Positions 24,905-32,697 of a stretch of DNA of 32,697 nucleotides are shown one piece after another. The stretch spans positions 1 through 32,697 of the forward strand of contig NZ_JAEMVB010000019.1 in NCBI RefSeq assembly GCF_029215995.1, read 5' to 3'. Position 1 is the first letter of the stretch. Each line of letters opens with the position of its first letter. Source of the stretch: Sulfurimonas sp. SAG-AH-194-L11 (GTDB taxonomy: Bacteria > Campylobacterota > Campylobacteria > Campylobacterales > Sulfurimonadaceae). Both the position numbers and the translations under genes were made by a program. The notes under the pieces are model-generated. The model saw only the letters and a program-made list of their open reading frames with translations, did no database searches and had not been told where the DNA came from.

Positions 24905-25957
24905 TTACCCTACAAGTCTATTTATATCATTAAAGAGTCCAAGTCCCATAAGACCAAAAAGCATTATCCATCCTGCGATTGTAAACTTTATCATCACTGC
25001 TTCACTTGCCTCACGACGGAAGATAAGCTCATAAAGATTAAACATTATATGACCACCATCAAGGGCAGGGATAGGGAGGAGGTTAAGGACACCGAGGTTT
25101 ACACTGATAAGCGCTGCAAAGAACAGAACACTCATCCATCCTTGCTCACTTGCATCTGAAGTAAGTTTAACTATGCTTATAACGCCACCTAACTCTTTTG
25201 CAGGGACATCACCCATTATAAGCTTTTGAACACCGGTAAATATCATAGTACTAGCAAAAATTGTCTGCTGCGACGCATAAGATAAAGTCTCAGATATGCT
25301 AAGCTCAAGTGGGTGTGTAACACCTGCTGAACCTATACCTATCATCTTCTTTTGTATAGTCTCTCCAAAAATATTTTTTGTTTCACTAAGTTTTGGCGTT
25401 AACTCTTTGTACTCTTTAAATCCAGCTCTTAGTATCTCTAAGTTAAGAGTACCATCAGAGACTTCGATGATGTCAGCCATCTCTTTCCATGTTGTGATAC
25501 TTATACCGTTAATGGCAGTAACAGTATCATTAGTATCAAGTCCAGCTATAAATGCAGGAGAGTCTTTGAGAACTTTACCTATAACAGGAGAGAGAATTTG
25601 AGGACTTCCAAGTGCTATGAAAAAGTACAAAACAAACGCGATGATAAAGTTAAACGCAGGCCCTGCTAAAAGGATAAATATCTTTTGTGTAGGTGTCTTT
25701 ACATTATAGCTATCTTCATCATAGCTTTTTTTACTAGGGTCGCTATCGTCTTGACCTTTCATACGAACATAACCACCAAGAGGAATGGCAGCAATTACCC
25801 ACTCTGTATCGAATTTCTTAAAAGAAAAAAGTTTTTTACCAAAACCTATACTAAAAACTTCAACATAGACACCCATCATGCGAGCAGCAATATAGTGCCC
25901 CAGTTCATGAAAAAATATTAATCCACTAAGAACTAAAAGTGATACAAGCATTCCCAT
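24905..25957 (-). CDS. rseP: RseP-type site-2 intramembrane metalloprotease
   Basis: This 350-residue zinc metalloprotease of the M50 family cleaves substrates within the inner membrane. The zinc site HELGH is at 17-21 in the first membrane helix, and the third ligand motif LDG is at 299-301 (PIPALDGGH). A single PDZ domain lies at about 125-200 (KDSPAFIAGLDTNDTVTAING). E. coli RseP has two PDZ domains and is larger (450); one PDZ is common in Campylobacterota. The start overlaps the stop of pgsA by one base (TAATG), so the pair is co-transcribed. In E. coli the enzyme cleaves anti-sigma factor RseA and signal-peptide remnants; the substrate here is unknown. Confidence 0.94.
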   Translation of the reverse strand: MGMLVSLLVLSGLIFFHELGHYIAARMMGVYVEVFSIGFGKKLFSFKKFDTEWVIAAIPLGGYVRMKGQDDSDPSKKSYDEDSYNVKTPTQKIFILLAGPAFNFIIAFVLYFFIALGSPQILSPVIGKVLKDSPAFIAGLDTNDTVTAINGISITTWKEMADIIEVSDGTLNLEILRAGFKEYKELTPKLSETKNIFGETIQKKMIGIGSAGVTHPLELSISETLSYASQQTIFASTMIFTGVQKLIMGDVPAKELGGVISIVKLTSDASEQGWMSVLFFAALISVNLGVLNLLPIPALDGGHIMFNLYELIFRREASEAVMIKFTIAGWIMLFGLMGLGLFNDINRLVG

Positions 25958-26508
25958 TATTTTTTATCCTTTAAAAGTGCTTCTTTGAAGCCCCATAAAT
26001 ACTCTAAACCAGAGTAAAGTGTTAGTAAAACTGCAAACCATAAAAGAGCATTAGCATAAGGCCAGTGCATCAGTAAAAAACCTATGGCTATCATCTGCAC
26101 AACTGTTTTTGTTTTTCCAGCGAGTGAAGCTTTAACACTTAAACCCTCACTTACTGCAACTGTTCGTATACCTGTGATAAAGAGCTCGCGAACGATGATG
26201 ATATAAATAGCCCAAGCAGAAGCTTCACCAATCATCATAAGCCCAAGAAAAGCAGCTAATGTTAGCATTTTATCTGCCAAAGGATCTAAAATAGCCCCAA
26301 GCATAGTTGTTTGATTCCATTCTCTTGCGATATATCCATCAAAAAAGTCAGTTGCAGAGGCTATAACAAAAAGAAGTGAAGCAAAGTAGTAGTTCCAAGT
26401 GATGTCAAAACCATTATCAGTAAAAATCTCAGGCGTTAAAATAATCCAAAACATAAGTGGTGCAAGGAGTATACGAAGAGATGCAAGTGCATTAGGTAGG
26501 TTGAACAA
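25957..26508 (-). CDS. pgsA: CDP-diacylglycerol-glycerol-3-phosphate 3-phosphatidyltransferase
   Basis: This inner-membrane enzyme makes phosphatidylglycerol phosphate from CDP-diacylglycerol and glycerol 3-phosphate, the committed step to phosphatidylglycerol. The CDP-alcohol phosphotransferase signature D-x2-DG-x2-AR-x8-G-x3-D-x3-D is complete: D54, D57, G58, A61, R62, G71, D75, D79. Length (183) and the hydrophobic profile fit PgsA. It overlaps rseP by one base. The pgsA-rseP pairing is, as I recall, also found in Campylobacter. Confidence 0.95.
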   Translation of the reverse strand: MFNLPNALASLRILLAPLMFWIILTPEIFTDNGFDITWNYYFASLLFVIASATDFFDGYIAREWNQTTMLGAILDPLADKMLTLAAFLGLMMIGEASAWAIYIIIVRELFITGIRTVAVSEGLSVKASLAGKTKTVVQMIAIGFLLMHWPYANALLWFAVLLTLYSGLEYLWGFKEALLKDKK

Positions 26509-26573
26509 GAAAATCCTTAAATTTATAAAGTCTATTATGAATGGTATTTTAGCGTTATAAAGTTAAGAAAAAA

Positions 26574-28295
26574 TCACTTACTTAGTAAAATGATAATTAT
26601 TACAGATAAAGCAAGAGATATGCCTTTCCACAGAAGAACTGGATTACTCTCATAAAAAGGAGGTCGAGTCTTGTTTAAAAACTCTTTGTTTGGATGACGA
26701 AGATCATAAATAAACTCTGAGAGTTCTTTATATCTATAGTATGGGTCTATACTAAGAGCTTTTTTGAGAGTCTCTTCTATCCAGATAGGGATTTTATTTT
26801 CATCTGTATAAAGGTGTCTGTATTTTAGTTTTTTTTGTGTCTTTATTGTTGTACTTCTCGCTACTTCAACACCATAAGGAAACTCACCACTAAGCATTTG
26901 ATAGACTATGACAGCTAGAGAAAAAACATCAGAGGAACTCGTTCCACTTTGTCCTAAAAAGTACTCTGGAGCTGAGTACTGCGCTGTTCCTTGTAGGTGT
27001 TCTTGTTCTATAAAAGAGTTGATGTCTGCTATGCCCTCTATGCGAGTTGAACCGAAGTCTATTATCTTTATAGTTCCACTTTTATCTATAAGAATATTTT
27101 GTGGTCGTATATCTTGATGAATCATCTCTAGTCTATGAAAGGCTTGAAGTCCTCGGGCTATCTGCTCTGCTATGAGTCGTACTCTCTCTAGCTCAGGCTT
27201 AGGGTTGTCTATCATCCATTGAGTGAGAGTTTGTCCTTCTATGTACTCTGTAACGATGTAAACAAAGTTACGTGGACGAGTCTGTAGATATGATTTAACC
27301 ACATTCGCATTATTTATACGAATAGCAATCCACTCCTCCATCATAAAACGCTCTAAGTAAGCCTTATCATCTTGAAACTCGATAGATGGAGTTTTGATAA
27401 CAACCTGTGCTTGTGTCTCATCATCTATGGCAAGATAAACATGACTTCTACTTGTCGCACTCAGCTCACGCACTATTGTATACCCATCAAAAGAGTCTCT
27501 CTCTTTTAGTAATGGAGCAAAGGGTTTTGTCTTTAACTCCTCTGAAATCTCATTTATATCTTTGTTTGGAAGTGAGTCTATTTTGATGGCTTGCACTGTT
27601 AAGTTGTCATCACTTTGGTTGTTATAGGCCTTATCTACTAAAGTTTTAGCGACTAATGAGAAGTCTTCATAAAGAACTGATGTCTTTATAAAATCCTCTT
27701 CTAAAAACTCATAAACACCATCAGTCATAAAAAGATAAACATCATCTTTTTGCACTTGAAAAGTTATGTAGTCAATGTTTGGCTCTACTTCTATACCCAT
27801 AGCACGAGAGAGGTGGCTTTTATCACCACTTATCCATATACGGTGGTCTGTTGTGAGTTGTTCTAAGACATTGTCACGAACTCTATATATACGCGAGTCA
27901 CCTATGTGAAAGATATAAGCCGTAGTAGAACGAATAACCATAGCACTTAAGGTACAGACATAACCTCTATTTTTATCATAATGAAACTTTCCTTGATTAC
28001 TTTGGGAGTAGAGCCATGAGTTTGCTGCGTTTAGAACTCGCGATACTGATTTTTTAACAGACCATGATTCTGGTGTTGAGAAGTAGTCGGTTAAAAAAGA
28101 AGTAACGGTTGTTTTACTAGCGATTTGACTAACATCACTAGAGCTAATTCCATCAGCTAAGGCAATAGCTATACCTTTACTTGTGAGTTGTGGTTCATGA
28201 GGTATGAGTGCATCATGAAAGTCTTGGTTTATCTCTTTAGCACCCTTGTCAGAGTGCTGAGAGATAGAGATACTTAGTCTGTTTTTCTTATCCAT
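26574..28295 (-). CDS. PP2C phosphatase / Ser-Thr protein kinase fusion, membrane-anchored
   Basis: This 573-residue protein joins two opposing activities. Residues 8-240 are a PP2C-type phosphatase with metal-binding aspartates in LADGIS (D48), IGDSR (D133), MTDGVY (D192) and SDDN (D229/D230). Residues 270-535 are a Hanks-type kinase with K301 (VVIKT), catalytic loop HQDIRPQN (D395, HRD changed to HQD), IDFGS (D413) and SAPEY (441-445). The glycine-rich loop is degenerate (LSATSRSHVY). A single C-terminal membrane helix (about 553-571) anchors it. Its gene begins 15 bp after the FNT channel gene. Such fusions are known next to nitrate/nitrite transporter genes in other proteobacteria, so control of the channel or of nitrogen-oxide metabolism is a reasonable guess. 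Confidence 0.88.
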   Translation of the reverse strand: MDKKNRLSISISQHSDKGAKEINQDFHDALIPHEPQLTSKGIAIALADGISSSDVSQIASKTTVTSFLTDYFSTPESWSVKKSVSRVLNAANSWLYSQSNQGKFHYDKNRGYVCTLSAMVIRSTTAYIFHIGDSRIYRVRDNVLEQLTTDHRIWISGDKSHLSRAMGIEVEPNIDYITFQVQKDDVYLFMTDGVYEFLEEDFIKTSVLYEDFSLVAKTLVDKAYNNQSDDNLTVQAIKIDSLPNKDINEISEELKTKPFAPLLKERDSFDGYTIVRELSATSRSHVYLAIDDETQAQVVIKTPSIEFQDDKAYLERFMMEEWIAIRINNANVVKSYLQTRPRNFVYIVTEYIEGQTLTQWMIDNPKPELERVRLIAEQIARGLQAFHRLEMIHQDIRPQNILIDKSGTIKIIDFGSTRIEGIADINSFIEQEHLQGTAQYSAPEYFLGQSGTSSSDVFSLAVIVYQMLSGEFPYGVEVARSTTIKTQKKLKYRHLYTDENKIPIWIEETLKKALSIDPYYRYKELSEFIYDLRHPNKEFLNKTRPPFYESNPVLLWKGISLALSVIIIILLSK

Positions 28296-28310
28296 GATTT
28301 GGTGAAGAGA

Positions 28311-29123
28311 CTATCGTAAGTTTCTTTTCTTACCAGTTTTGATGTGAGTAGTGTAGAGTGTTAAACCAGTAAAGAGCATACCACCTACAAGGTTACCTGT
28401 AACAGTTGGAAGTTCGTTCCATACAAGGTAATCAACAAGTGTAAAATCACCACCCATAATCATAGCAAAAGGAAAAAGGAACATGTTTACAACAGAGTGC
28501 TCAAAACCCATGTAGAAGAAAAGCATGATTGGCATCCACATAGCGATCGCTTTACCACTTACAGTAGAAGAGACCATAGCACCAACTACACCCATAGATA
28601 CCATCCAGTTACATAACATTCCACGGATAAAGATTGTAAACCATCCGTTAATTCCATACTCTTTATATCCTAAAGTTCTAGCTTCACCGATGCTAGATAC
28701 TTTAGCTGCTATAGCTCCACCATCAGTAGAGTAACCATATGTAAATACAAAGGACATCATAAAAGCGACAGTCAGTGCACCTGCAAGGTTACCTAAAAAA
28801 ACTAATCCCCAGTTACGAAGTACTTGTTTTACAGTTACACCCGGGCGTTTATCGATGAGGGCAAGAGGAACAAGCATAAAAACACCTGTTAAAAGGTCAA
28901 ACTGCATAAGGTAAAGCATGATAAAACCAACAGGAAAGAGTACGGCACCTAAAAGAGGAGAACCTGTTTTCATAGCAACAGTGATAGCAAATACAGCAGC
29001 AAGAGCTAGAATAGCACCCGCCATAAAAGAACGAATGAGGGTATCTTTAGTAGACATATAGACTTTAGACTCACCAGAGTCAACCATTTTAGTAACAAAT
29101 TCAGCAGGAACTAAATAAGACAT
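28311..29123 (-). CDS. Formate/nitrite transporter (FNT) family channel
   Basis: This 270-residue inner-membrane protein of the FNT family (FocA/NirC/HSC) is a pentameric channel for small monovalent anions such as nitrite or formate. Six membrane segments are visible. The central pore histidine is in GFEHSVVNM (H209), and the family patterns FxxxGxLCNWMV-like (GMLCNWMVSMG, 169-179) and FDLLTGVF (75-82) are present. AAGGA five bases before the ATG supports the start. Nitrite is the more likely substrate given the adjacent phosphatase-kinase fusion, but formate or hydrosulfide cannot be ruled out from sequence. A -10 box and an inverted repeat lie upstream. Confidence 0.92.
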   Translation of the reverse strand: MSYLVPAEFVTKMVDSGESKVYMSTKDTLIRSFMAGAILALAAVFAITVAMKTGSPLLGAVLFPVGFIMLYLMQFDLLTGVFMLVPLALIDKRPGVTVKQVLRNWGLVFLGNLAGALTVAFMMSFVFTYGYSTDGGAIAAKVSSIGEARTLGYKEYGINGWFTIFIRGMLCNWMVSMGVVGAMVSSTVSGKAIAMWMPIMLFFYMGFEHSVVNMFLFPFAMIMGGDFTLVDYLVWNELPTVTGNLVGGMLFTGLTLYTTHIKTGKKRNLR

Positions 29124-29143
29124 AGAAATCCTTGAGTTAAATT

Positions 29144-29158
29144 ACACAAGTGTTGTGT
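29144..29158. promoter_or_regulatory. Inverted repeat at the FNT promoter, possible operator
   Basis: ACACAA (29144-29149) and TTGTGT (29153-29158) are a perfect repeat around GTG. On the minus strand TATAAT is at 29170-29165, placing the expected transcription start at or beside the repeat. A repressor bound here would block transcription of the FNT and phosphatase-kinase genes. The binding protein is unknown. Confidence 0.4.
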
Positions 29159-29219
29159 TTATAAATTATACAGATTTATTAAGGATTATTTTATATTTTA
29201 TTGTATATTTTTTATACAG

Positions 29220-30428
29220 TTACTGAAGAAATTTCTTTGAGTCAACATCTTCAAGTATAATAACAGCACTTTCATCAAGTGATTTTGCAAGGTCACTTGT
29301 TTTTGAAACGATTTCTAATGAGCTTTGATTATTCTCATTCATTGCGTCTATAATATGATTAAACTTTTCCAACTTTTCTGCTTGCACTCCTAAATCTTGA
29401 ATAATGCTAGCAATAGATTGTACTAATGTATTGATACTGATATTTATCTCAGAGAGTGATTTTTGAGTTCTCTCTGCAAGTTTACGTACTTCATCTGCTA
29501 CCACTGCAAACCCACGACCATGCTCACCCGCTCGAGCAGCTTCTATAGCTGCGTTTAATGCAAGAAGGTTTGTCTGCTCAGCAATATCTTCAATGATAGT
29601 AATAACATTTTTAATATCTTCAGACTGTTGACCAACTTCAGATGCCTGTTCAACCATGGCGTTTATACTCGAAGTTATCTCCCCTGTAGCATCGGATGTT
29701 GTTTGTGTGTTTTGTGATTGGGAGTCAGAAACTTTTATAAGTTCTCCAACAAACTCATTTAAAGAACTCGACTTATCTCGTAAATCATGAGCATCACGAG
29801 AATTTTTTACCAGCATTTTGGATATATCTAGTCCTAAATCATAAATCATATCATCGAGTGTTGAGTTACAGTCTGGACAACCTGCTGTAAAGTCCATATT
29901 TGTATAAGCTGTTAAACTTTTCTCTATTGAGTTCATATCTTTTCCAACAGAAGTTTCTAACTTATCTACCATATAATTAAAATCTTTTTTTAGTTGTATA
30001 AGTAGTGGGTTCTTTGTTGAGACATCAATCCTTTTACTTATGTCTCCCTTTGCTATTGCATCTGTAACATAAGAGATATTGGCTAAGAGTTCTAAGTCTT
30101 CACTCATGTGTTCATTAAGAGTTGTAAGCTTATTGTTTATATGTTGAGAAATTTTTGTAATTTCATCATCTCCACCTATATCTATGATTTTTTCTTTTTC
30201 TAAGCTATGTGATAAATTTGTGAGTTTTTTTGTGACATATGTGTGTATAAGAAAAAAGAGAAGAACAAGTGTGAGTAGTTCAAAAAGAGCTACCCATATT
30301 ACAGTTAGTTGTATAATATTTTCTTCGTTTGTACTATTTAATGTGTATGTTAGTAAAATAATATTGATAATAAAGAGGAGAAATAAAGGGATAAAAATTT
30401 TCATTTTTATAGAGAAGTTGTTGTACAT
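29220..30428 (-). CDS. Methyl-accepting chemotaxis protein without a periplasmic sensor domain
   Basis: This 402-residue chemoreceptor has two membrane helices (11-29 and 41-62) separated by only about 11 residues, so no periplasmic ligand domain is present. A HAMP-like region and a second helical region (100-160) follow. C184 and C187 (GCPDCN) form a CxxC motif in the cytoplasmic linker, which could bind a metal or respond to redox. The signalling domain is canonical, with the hairpin tip [34 protein letters not shown] (about 282-315). AAAGG nine bases before the ATG supports the start. It should signal to CheA/CheW. The absence of a periplasmic domain suggests cytoplasmic or redox sensing. 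Confidence 0.9.
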   Translation of the reverse strand: MYNNFSIKMKIFIPLFLLFIINIILLTYTLNSTNEENIIQLTVIWVALFELLTLVLLFFLIHTYVTKKLTNLSHSLEKEKIIDIGGDDEITKISQHINNKLTTLNEHMSEDLELLANISYVTDAIAKGDISKRIDVSTKNPLLIQLKKDFNYMVDKLETSVGKDMNSIEKSLTAYTNMDFTAGCPDCNSTLDDMIYDLGLDISKMLVKNSRDAHDLRDKSSSLNEFVGELIKVSDSQSQNTQTTSDATGEITSSINAMVEQASEVGQQSEDIKNVITIIEDIAEQTNLLALNAAIEAARAGEHGRGFAVVADEVRKLAERTQKSLSEINISINTLVQSIASIIQDLGVQAEKLEKFNHIIDAMNENNQSSLEIVSKTSDLAKSLDESAVIILEDVDSKKFLQ

Positions 30429-30504
30429 TAATGGTGCCTTTCTTATTTTTCAGTAGTGTATCAGAGTACTAATAAGAGAGGACTTAAGATGTTATAGAGC
30501 TTAT

Positions 30505-30948
30505 TTAGAGTTTAACTGTACTTGTCCAGATACCATGAAGGTTACACCCTGCATTGGCGGTAATGTACGAAGCACTCTTAAGATTGACTCTAAACGCAGC
30601 TGCACCACGAGAGATTTCAGCCATAAGTTCAGTTTTTCCAACAAGTTTTTTATCTACATATAAAGAGATAAAGTCAATCCAATGACCTTTTGTACTAGGG
30701 TGGATAATACCACCTTGTCCAACTGTAATTTCTACTAATGTATAGCCATTAGCATCAGTATCACCAAGTGTTATCTGTGGAGTGTGTTTTAACTCACCTT
30801 TTGTAAGATTACTTGCATCTTTTGGTACCATTAGTTTACGGTTTTTCTTTGAGTCCATGTCACATGAACCACTAGGACATGCTGATGCACTTACTGCTAC
30901 ACCAAGTGTAGCTAATGCTGTAAGTTTAATCGCTTCTCTTCTTTTCAT
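30505..30948 (-). CDS. Exported superoxide reductase-like protein (class II, neelaredoxin-type)
   Basis: This 147-residue protein has a superoxide reductase-like domain. The iron ligands of the neelaredoxin/desulfoferrodoxin centre are all present: H55 (KHTPQI), H83 and H89 (IIHPSTKGHW), C135 and H138 (GCNLHGIW). There is no N-terminal desulforedoxin domain, so it is class II. The N-terminus is a twin-arginine-type signal (KRREAIKLT, followed by a hydrophobic stretch ending in SASAC), so the protein is probably folded in the cytoplasm and exported; C24 could alternatively be lipidated. Superoxide reduction to peroxide in the periplasm is the likely role, but some related exported proteins have other functions. 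AAGGA precedes the ATG by seven bases. Confidence 0.85.
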   Translation of the reverse strand: MKRREAIKLTALATLGVAVSASACPSGSCDMDSKKNRKLMVPKDASNLTKGELKHTPQITLGDTDANGYTLVEITVGQGGIIHPSTKGHWIDFISLYVDKKLVGKTELMAEISRGAAAFRVNLKSASYITANAGCNLHGIWTSTVKL

Positions 30949-30975
30949 AATATCTTCCTTATATTTATAGCTTAT

Positions 30976-30981
30976 ATTATA
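30976..30981 (-). promoter_or_regulatory. Putative -10 box of superoxide reductase-like gene
   Basis: On the minus strand TATAAT occupies 30981-30976, 27 bp before the ATG at 30948, with the AAGGA ribosome site between. Confidence 0.45.
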
Positions 30982-30999
30982 CGGTCTAAAACTGTTGTT

Positions 31000-31776
31000 T
31001 TACTGAAACGAAGTTGCACCATCTATCACTATAACCTGACCCGTTAACCATGAAGCTGCATCTGAACATAAAAATGAGCATGCACCTGTTAAGTCAGTTG
31101 CATCACCCATACGAGAAAGTGGAGAGCGTTTAACAACTTCTGCTTTTACCTCTTCATAGTTAGGGAAAGCTTTAAGTGCATCAGTATCGATTGGGCCACC
31201 AGACACTGCGTTTACACGTATACCTTTTTCGCCAAGTTCTGCTGCTGCATACTTCACCATAGTCTCAACTGCTGCTTTATTTGTTGCATGACCTGCATAG
31301 TTTGGTGTATAAACTAAGTTACCAGTTGAACTCATAGAGATGATACTTCCACCACCTGTAAGCTCCATACGTTTAGCCGCTTCTTGAGCACCAACAACAA
31401 AAGCTTCAACAGTTGCAGTGTAGATGTTACCAAGACCCTTAGGTTTAAGCCGCATAAATGGAGCAAATCCACCAACAACAGCACGACCAGAGATAATGGC
31501 GTTAGAGATGAAGTAATCAAGTCTATCAAAATCTTCATCAAAAAGTTTATATACATCTTTGTAAGTTAAAGGCTCTAAGATATTAAGCTTGTAAGCTCTA
31601 GCTTTAACGCCATACTTTGACTCAACATCAGCAATGATCTCTTTAGCTATATCTTCATTTGACGCATATGTAAACGCCACATCACAACCCTTTGATGCAA
31701 ACTCATAAACCATTGCCTTACCGATACCACGAGTACCACCACTTATAAATAAAACTTTACCTTTAAAATCTTGCAT
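31000..31776 (-). CDS. Short-chain dehydrogenase, FabL-like enoyl-ACP reductase
   Basis: This 258-residue protein of the short-chain dehydrogenase/reductase family has the NAD(P)-binding motif GGTRGIG (13-19), SMSS (147-150), and Y160 and K167 spaced six residues apart (YAGHATNK). Enoyl-ACP reductases of the FabI/FabL type use this Y-x6-K spacing instead of the classical Y-x3-K, so it is probably an enoyl-ACP reductase III rather than an ordinary alcohol dehydrogenase. It lies 3 bp after dapA. As I recall, homologues in Helicobacter and Campylobacter also follow dapA and are annotated as oxidoreductases or hydroxysteroid dehydrogenases. Confidence 0.85.
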   Translation of the reverse strand: MQDFKGKVLFISGGTRGIGKAMVYEFASKGCDVAFTYASNEDIAKEIIADVESKYGVKARAYKLNILEPLTYKDVYKLFDEDFDRLDYFISNAIISGRAVVGGFAPFMRLKPKGLGNIYTATVEAFVVGAQEAAKRMELTGGGSIISMSSTGNLVYTPNYAGHATNKAAVETMVKYAAAELGEKGIRVNAVSGGPIDTDALKAFPNYEEVKAEVVKRSPLSRMGDATDLTGACSFLCSDAASWLTGQVIVIDGATSFQ

Positions 31777-31779
31777 CTT

Positions 31780-32673
31780 TTATAATCCTTTAATGTCGTA
31801 ATTTTTCATTACTTCTTCGATTTTTTTCATATTTTCTACACTTGGAGCTACTAGAGGAAGTCTATACTCTAAAGTCTCAGTTAAACCAGCGATATACATA
31901 GCTGCTTTTATAGGGATAGGATTTGATTCACAAAACATAACTGAGTTAAGTGGATACAACTTATCGTTTATAGCTTTTGCTCCTGCAAAGTCACCCTCGA
32001 GAGCTAATCGTACTAGCTCAGATTTTAAGTCCGGCATTAAGTTAGCTGTAACAGAAGTGATACCCGCTCCACCATTTGCTAAAATAGGGTAGTCAATAGC
32101 ATCATCACCTGAAAATACTTTAAGCTCAGGACGACGAGAAAGAAGTTCAACTGTTCTCTCTAAAGAACCAGTCGCTTCTTTAATACCGTAGATATTTTTA
32201 ACATCATCAAAAAGTCTTATCGTTGTGTCAGCTGAGATGTCTACACCCGTACGACCAGGTACATTGTAAAGCATAAAAGGAAGCTCACTTACAGACTCCG
32301 CTATAGCTTTATAGTGTTGATATAGTCCCTCTTGAGAAGGTTTGTTATAGTAAGGACTCACAGAAAATATAGCATCAACGCCAGCACTCTGTGCATGTTT
32401 TGCTATCTCTATAGCTTCATGAGTCGCGTTTGAGCCAGCACCTGCAAGAACTTTAGTGCTCGTACCTTTACAAACTTCTACTGCTATCTCTATACAGCGT
32501 TTATGTTCATCGTGAGTAAGAGTAGCACTCTCTCCTGTTGTTCCAACAGGACAAACAGCATTCATGCCATTGTTTATCTGACGTTTTATTAGAGCTGCAA
32601 AACTCTGCTCATCAAGTTTACCATTTTTAAATGGTGTAATAAGTGCGGTAGAAGAACCTGTAACTAAATCCAT
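31780..32673 (-). CDS. dapA: 4-hydroxy-tetrahydrodipicolinate synthase
   Basis: DapA condenses pyruvate with aspartate semialdehyde in the lysine and meso-diaminopimelate pathway. The 297-residue TIM-barrel protein has the substrate motif GTTGES (44-49), Y136 (FMLYNVPGRTG, with R141) and the Schiff-base lysine K165 (YGIKEATG). Length and start are normal, and an AAAAGG ribosome site lies upstream. It is the first gene of a minus-strand unit with the FabL-like reductase. Confidence 0.97.
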   Translation of the reverse strand: MDLVTGSSTALITPFKNGKLDEQSFAALIKRQINNGMNAVCPVGTTGESATLTHDEHKRCIEIAVEVCKGTSTKVLAGAGSNATHEAIEIAKHAQSAGVDAIFSVSPYYNKPSQEGLYQHYKAIAESVSELPFMLYNVPGRTGVDISADTTIRLFDDVKNIYGIKEATGSLERTVELLSRRPELKVFSGDDAIDYPILANGGAGITSVTANLMPDLKSELVRLALEGDFAGAKAINDKLYPLNSVMFCESNPIPIKAAMYIAGLTETLEYRLPLVAPSVENMKKIEEVMKNYDIKGL

Positions 32674-32697
32674 AATATTGTGACCTTTTGATATTTT

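Noticed and set aside
1..32697. CRISPR arrays, tRNA or rRNA genes
   Set aside because: Looked for on both strands; no spaced identical repeats and no tRNA-like or rRNA-like sequence were seen.

Overview
The window looks like chromosomal DNA from a low-GC, flagellated, respiratory member of the Campylobacterota, most likely Sulfurimonas or a close relative. This is inference from gene content: sensor kinases with the HQWRQPL-type H-box, a FlhX-like stand-alone FlhB C-terminal domain, a Campylobacter-type single-domain globin, a FabL-like reductase next to dapA, and pgsA next to rseP. No rRNA, tRNA, CRISPR array, prophage or complete insertion sequence was seen. About 30 protein genes fill the window. 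Only one gap exceeds 300 bp (7634-7953), and it holds a large structured inverted-repeat element.

Left part (1-11.4 kb). A 5'-truncated beta-propeller-like protein gene overlaps a short tyrosine recombinase gene. A signalling operon follows: REC-PAS-EAL c-di-GMP phosphodiesterase, six-TM PAS histidine kinase and HD phosphohydrolase. Next come a UreH/TauE-like membrane protein and an HDOD regulator. A 264-bp element with 30-bp terminal inverted repeats and two internal hairpins sits in the polA leader. polA is followed by a convergent globin gene whose best start is an AUA codon.

Middle (11-24.9 kb). A FliK-like protein and a FlhX-like protein form an overlapping pair, followed by a ThiE-like protein. 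A TonB-dependent receptor gene, interrupted at a 7-bp homopolymer, is divergent from a three-gene envelope-to-c-di-GMP relay: YfiR-like periplasmic protein, histidine kinase and REC-GGDEF cyclase. Then come a BaiN-type flavoprotein, a PAS-GGDEF cyclase that appears to have been inserted at the start of a DTW tRNA-modification gene (leaving a duplicate of that start), an OmpA-like lipoprotein, a YggS-type PLP protein and an isolated AAA ATPase with a DUF4143-like C-terminus.

Right part (24.9-32.7 kb, all minus strand). dapA and a FabL-like reductase lie at the right and pgsA-rseP at the left. Between them sit an exported superoxide reductase-like protein, a chemoreceptor, an FNT formate/nitrite channel and a PP2C-phosphatase/Ser-Thr-kinase fusion. 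Together with the globin this suggests adaptation to nitrite, NO or oxygen stress.

The strongest leads are the structured element in front of polA, the AUA-start globin, the duplicated DTW 5' end, the frame-interrupted receptor beside its likely signalling relay, and the FNT/phosphatase-kinase pair.
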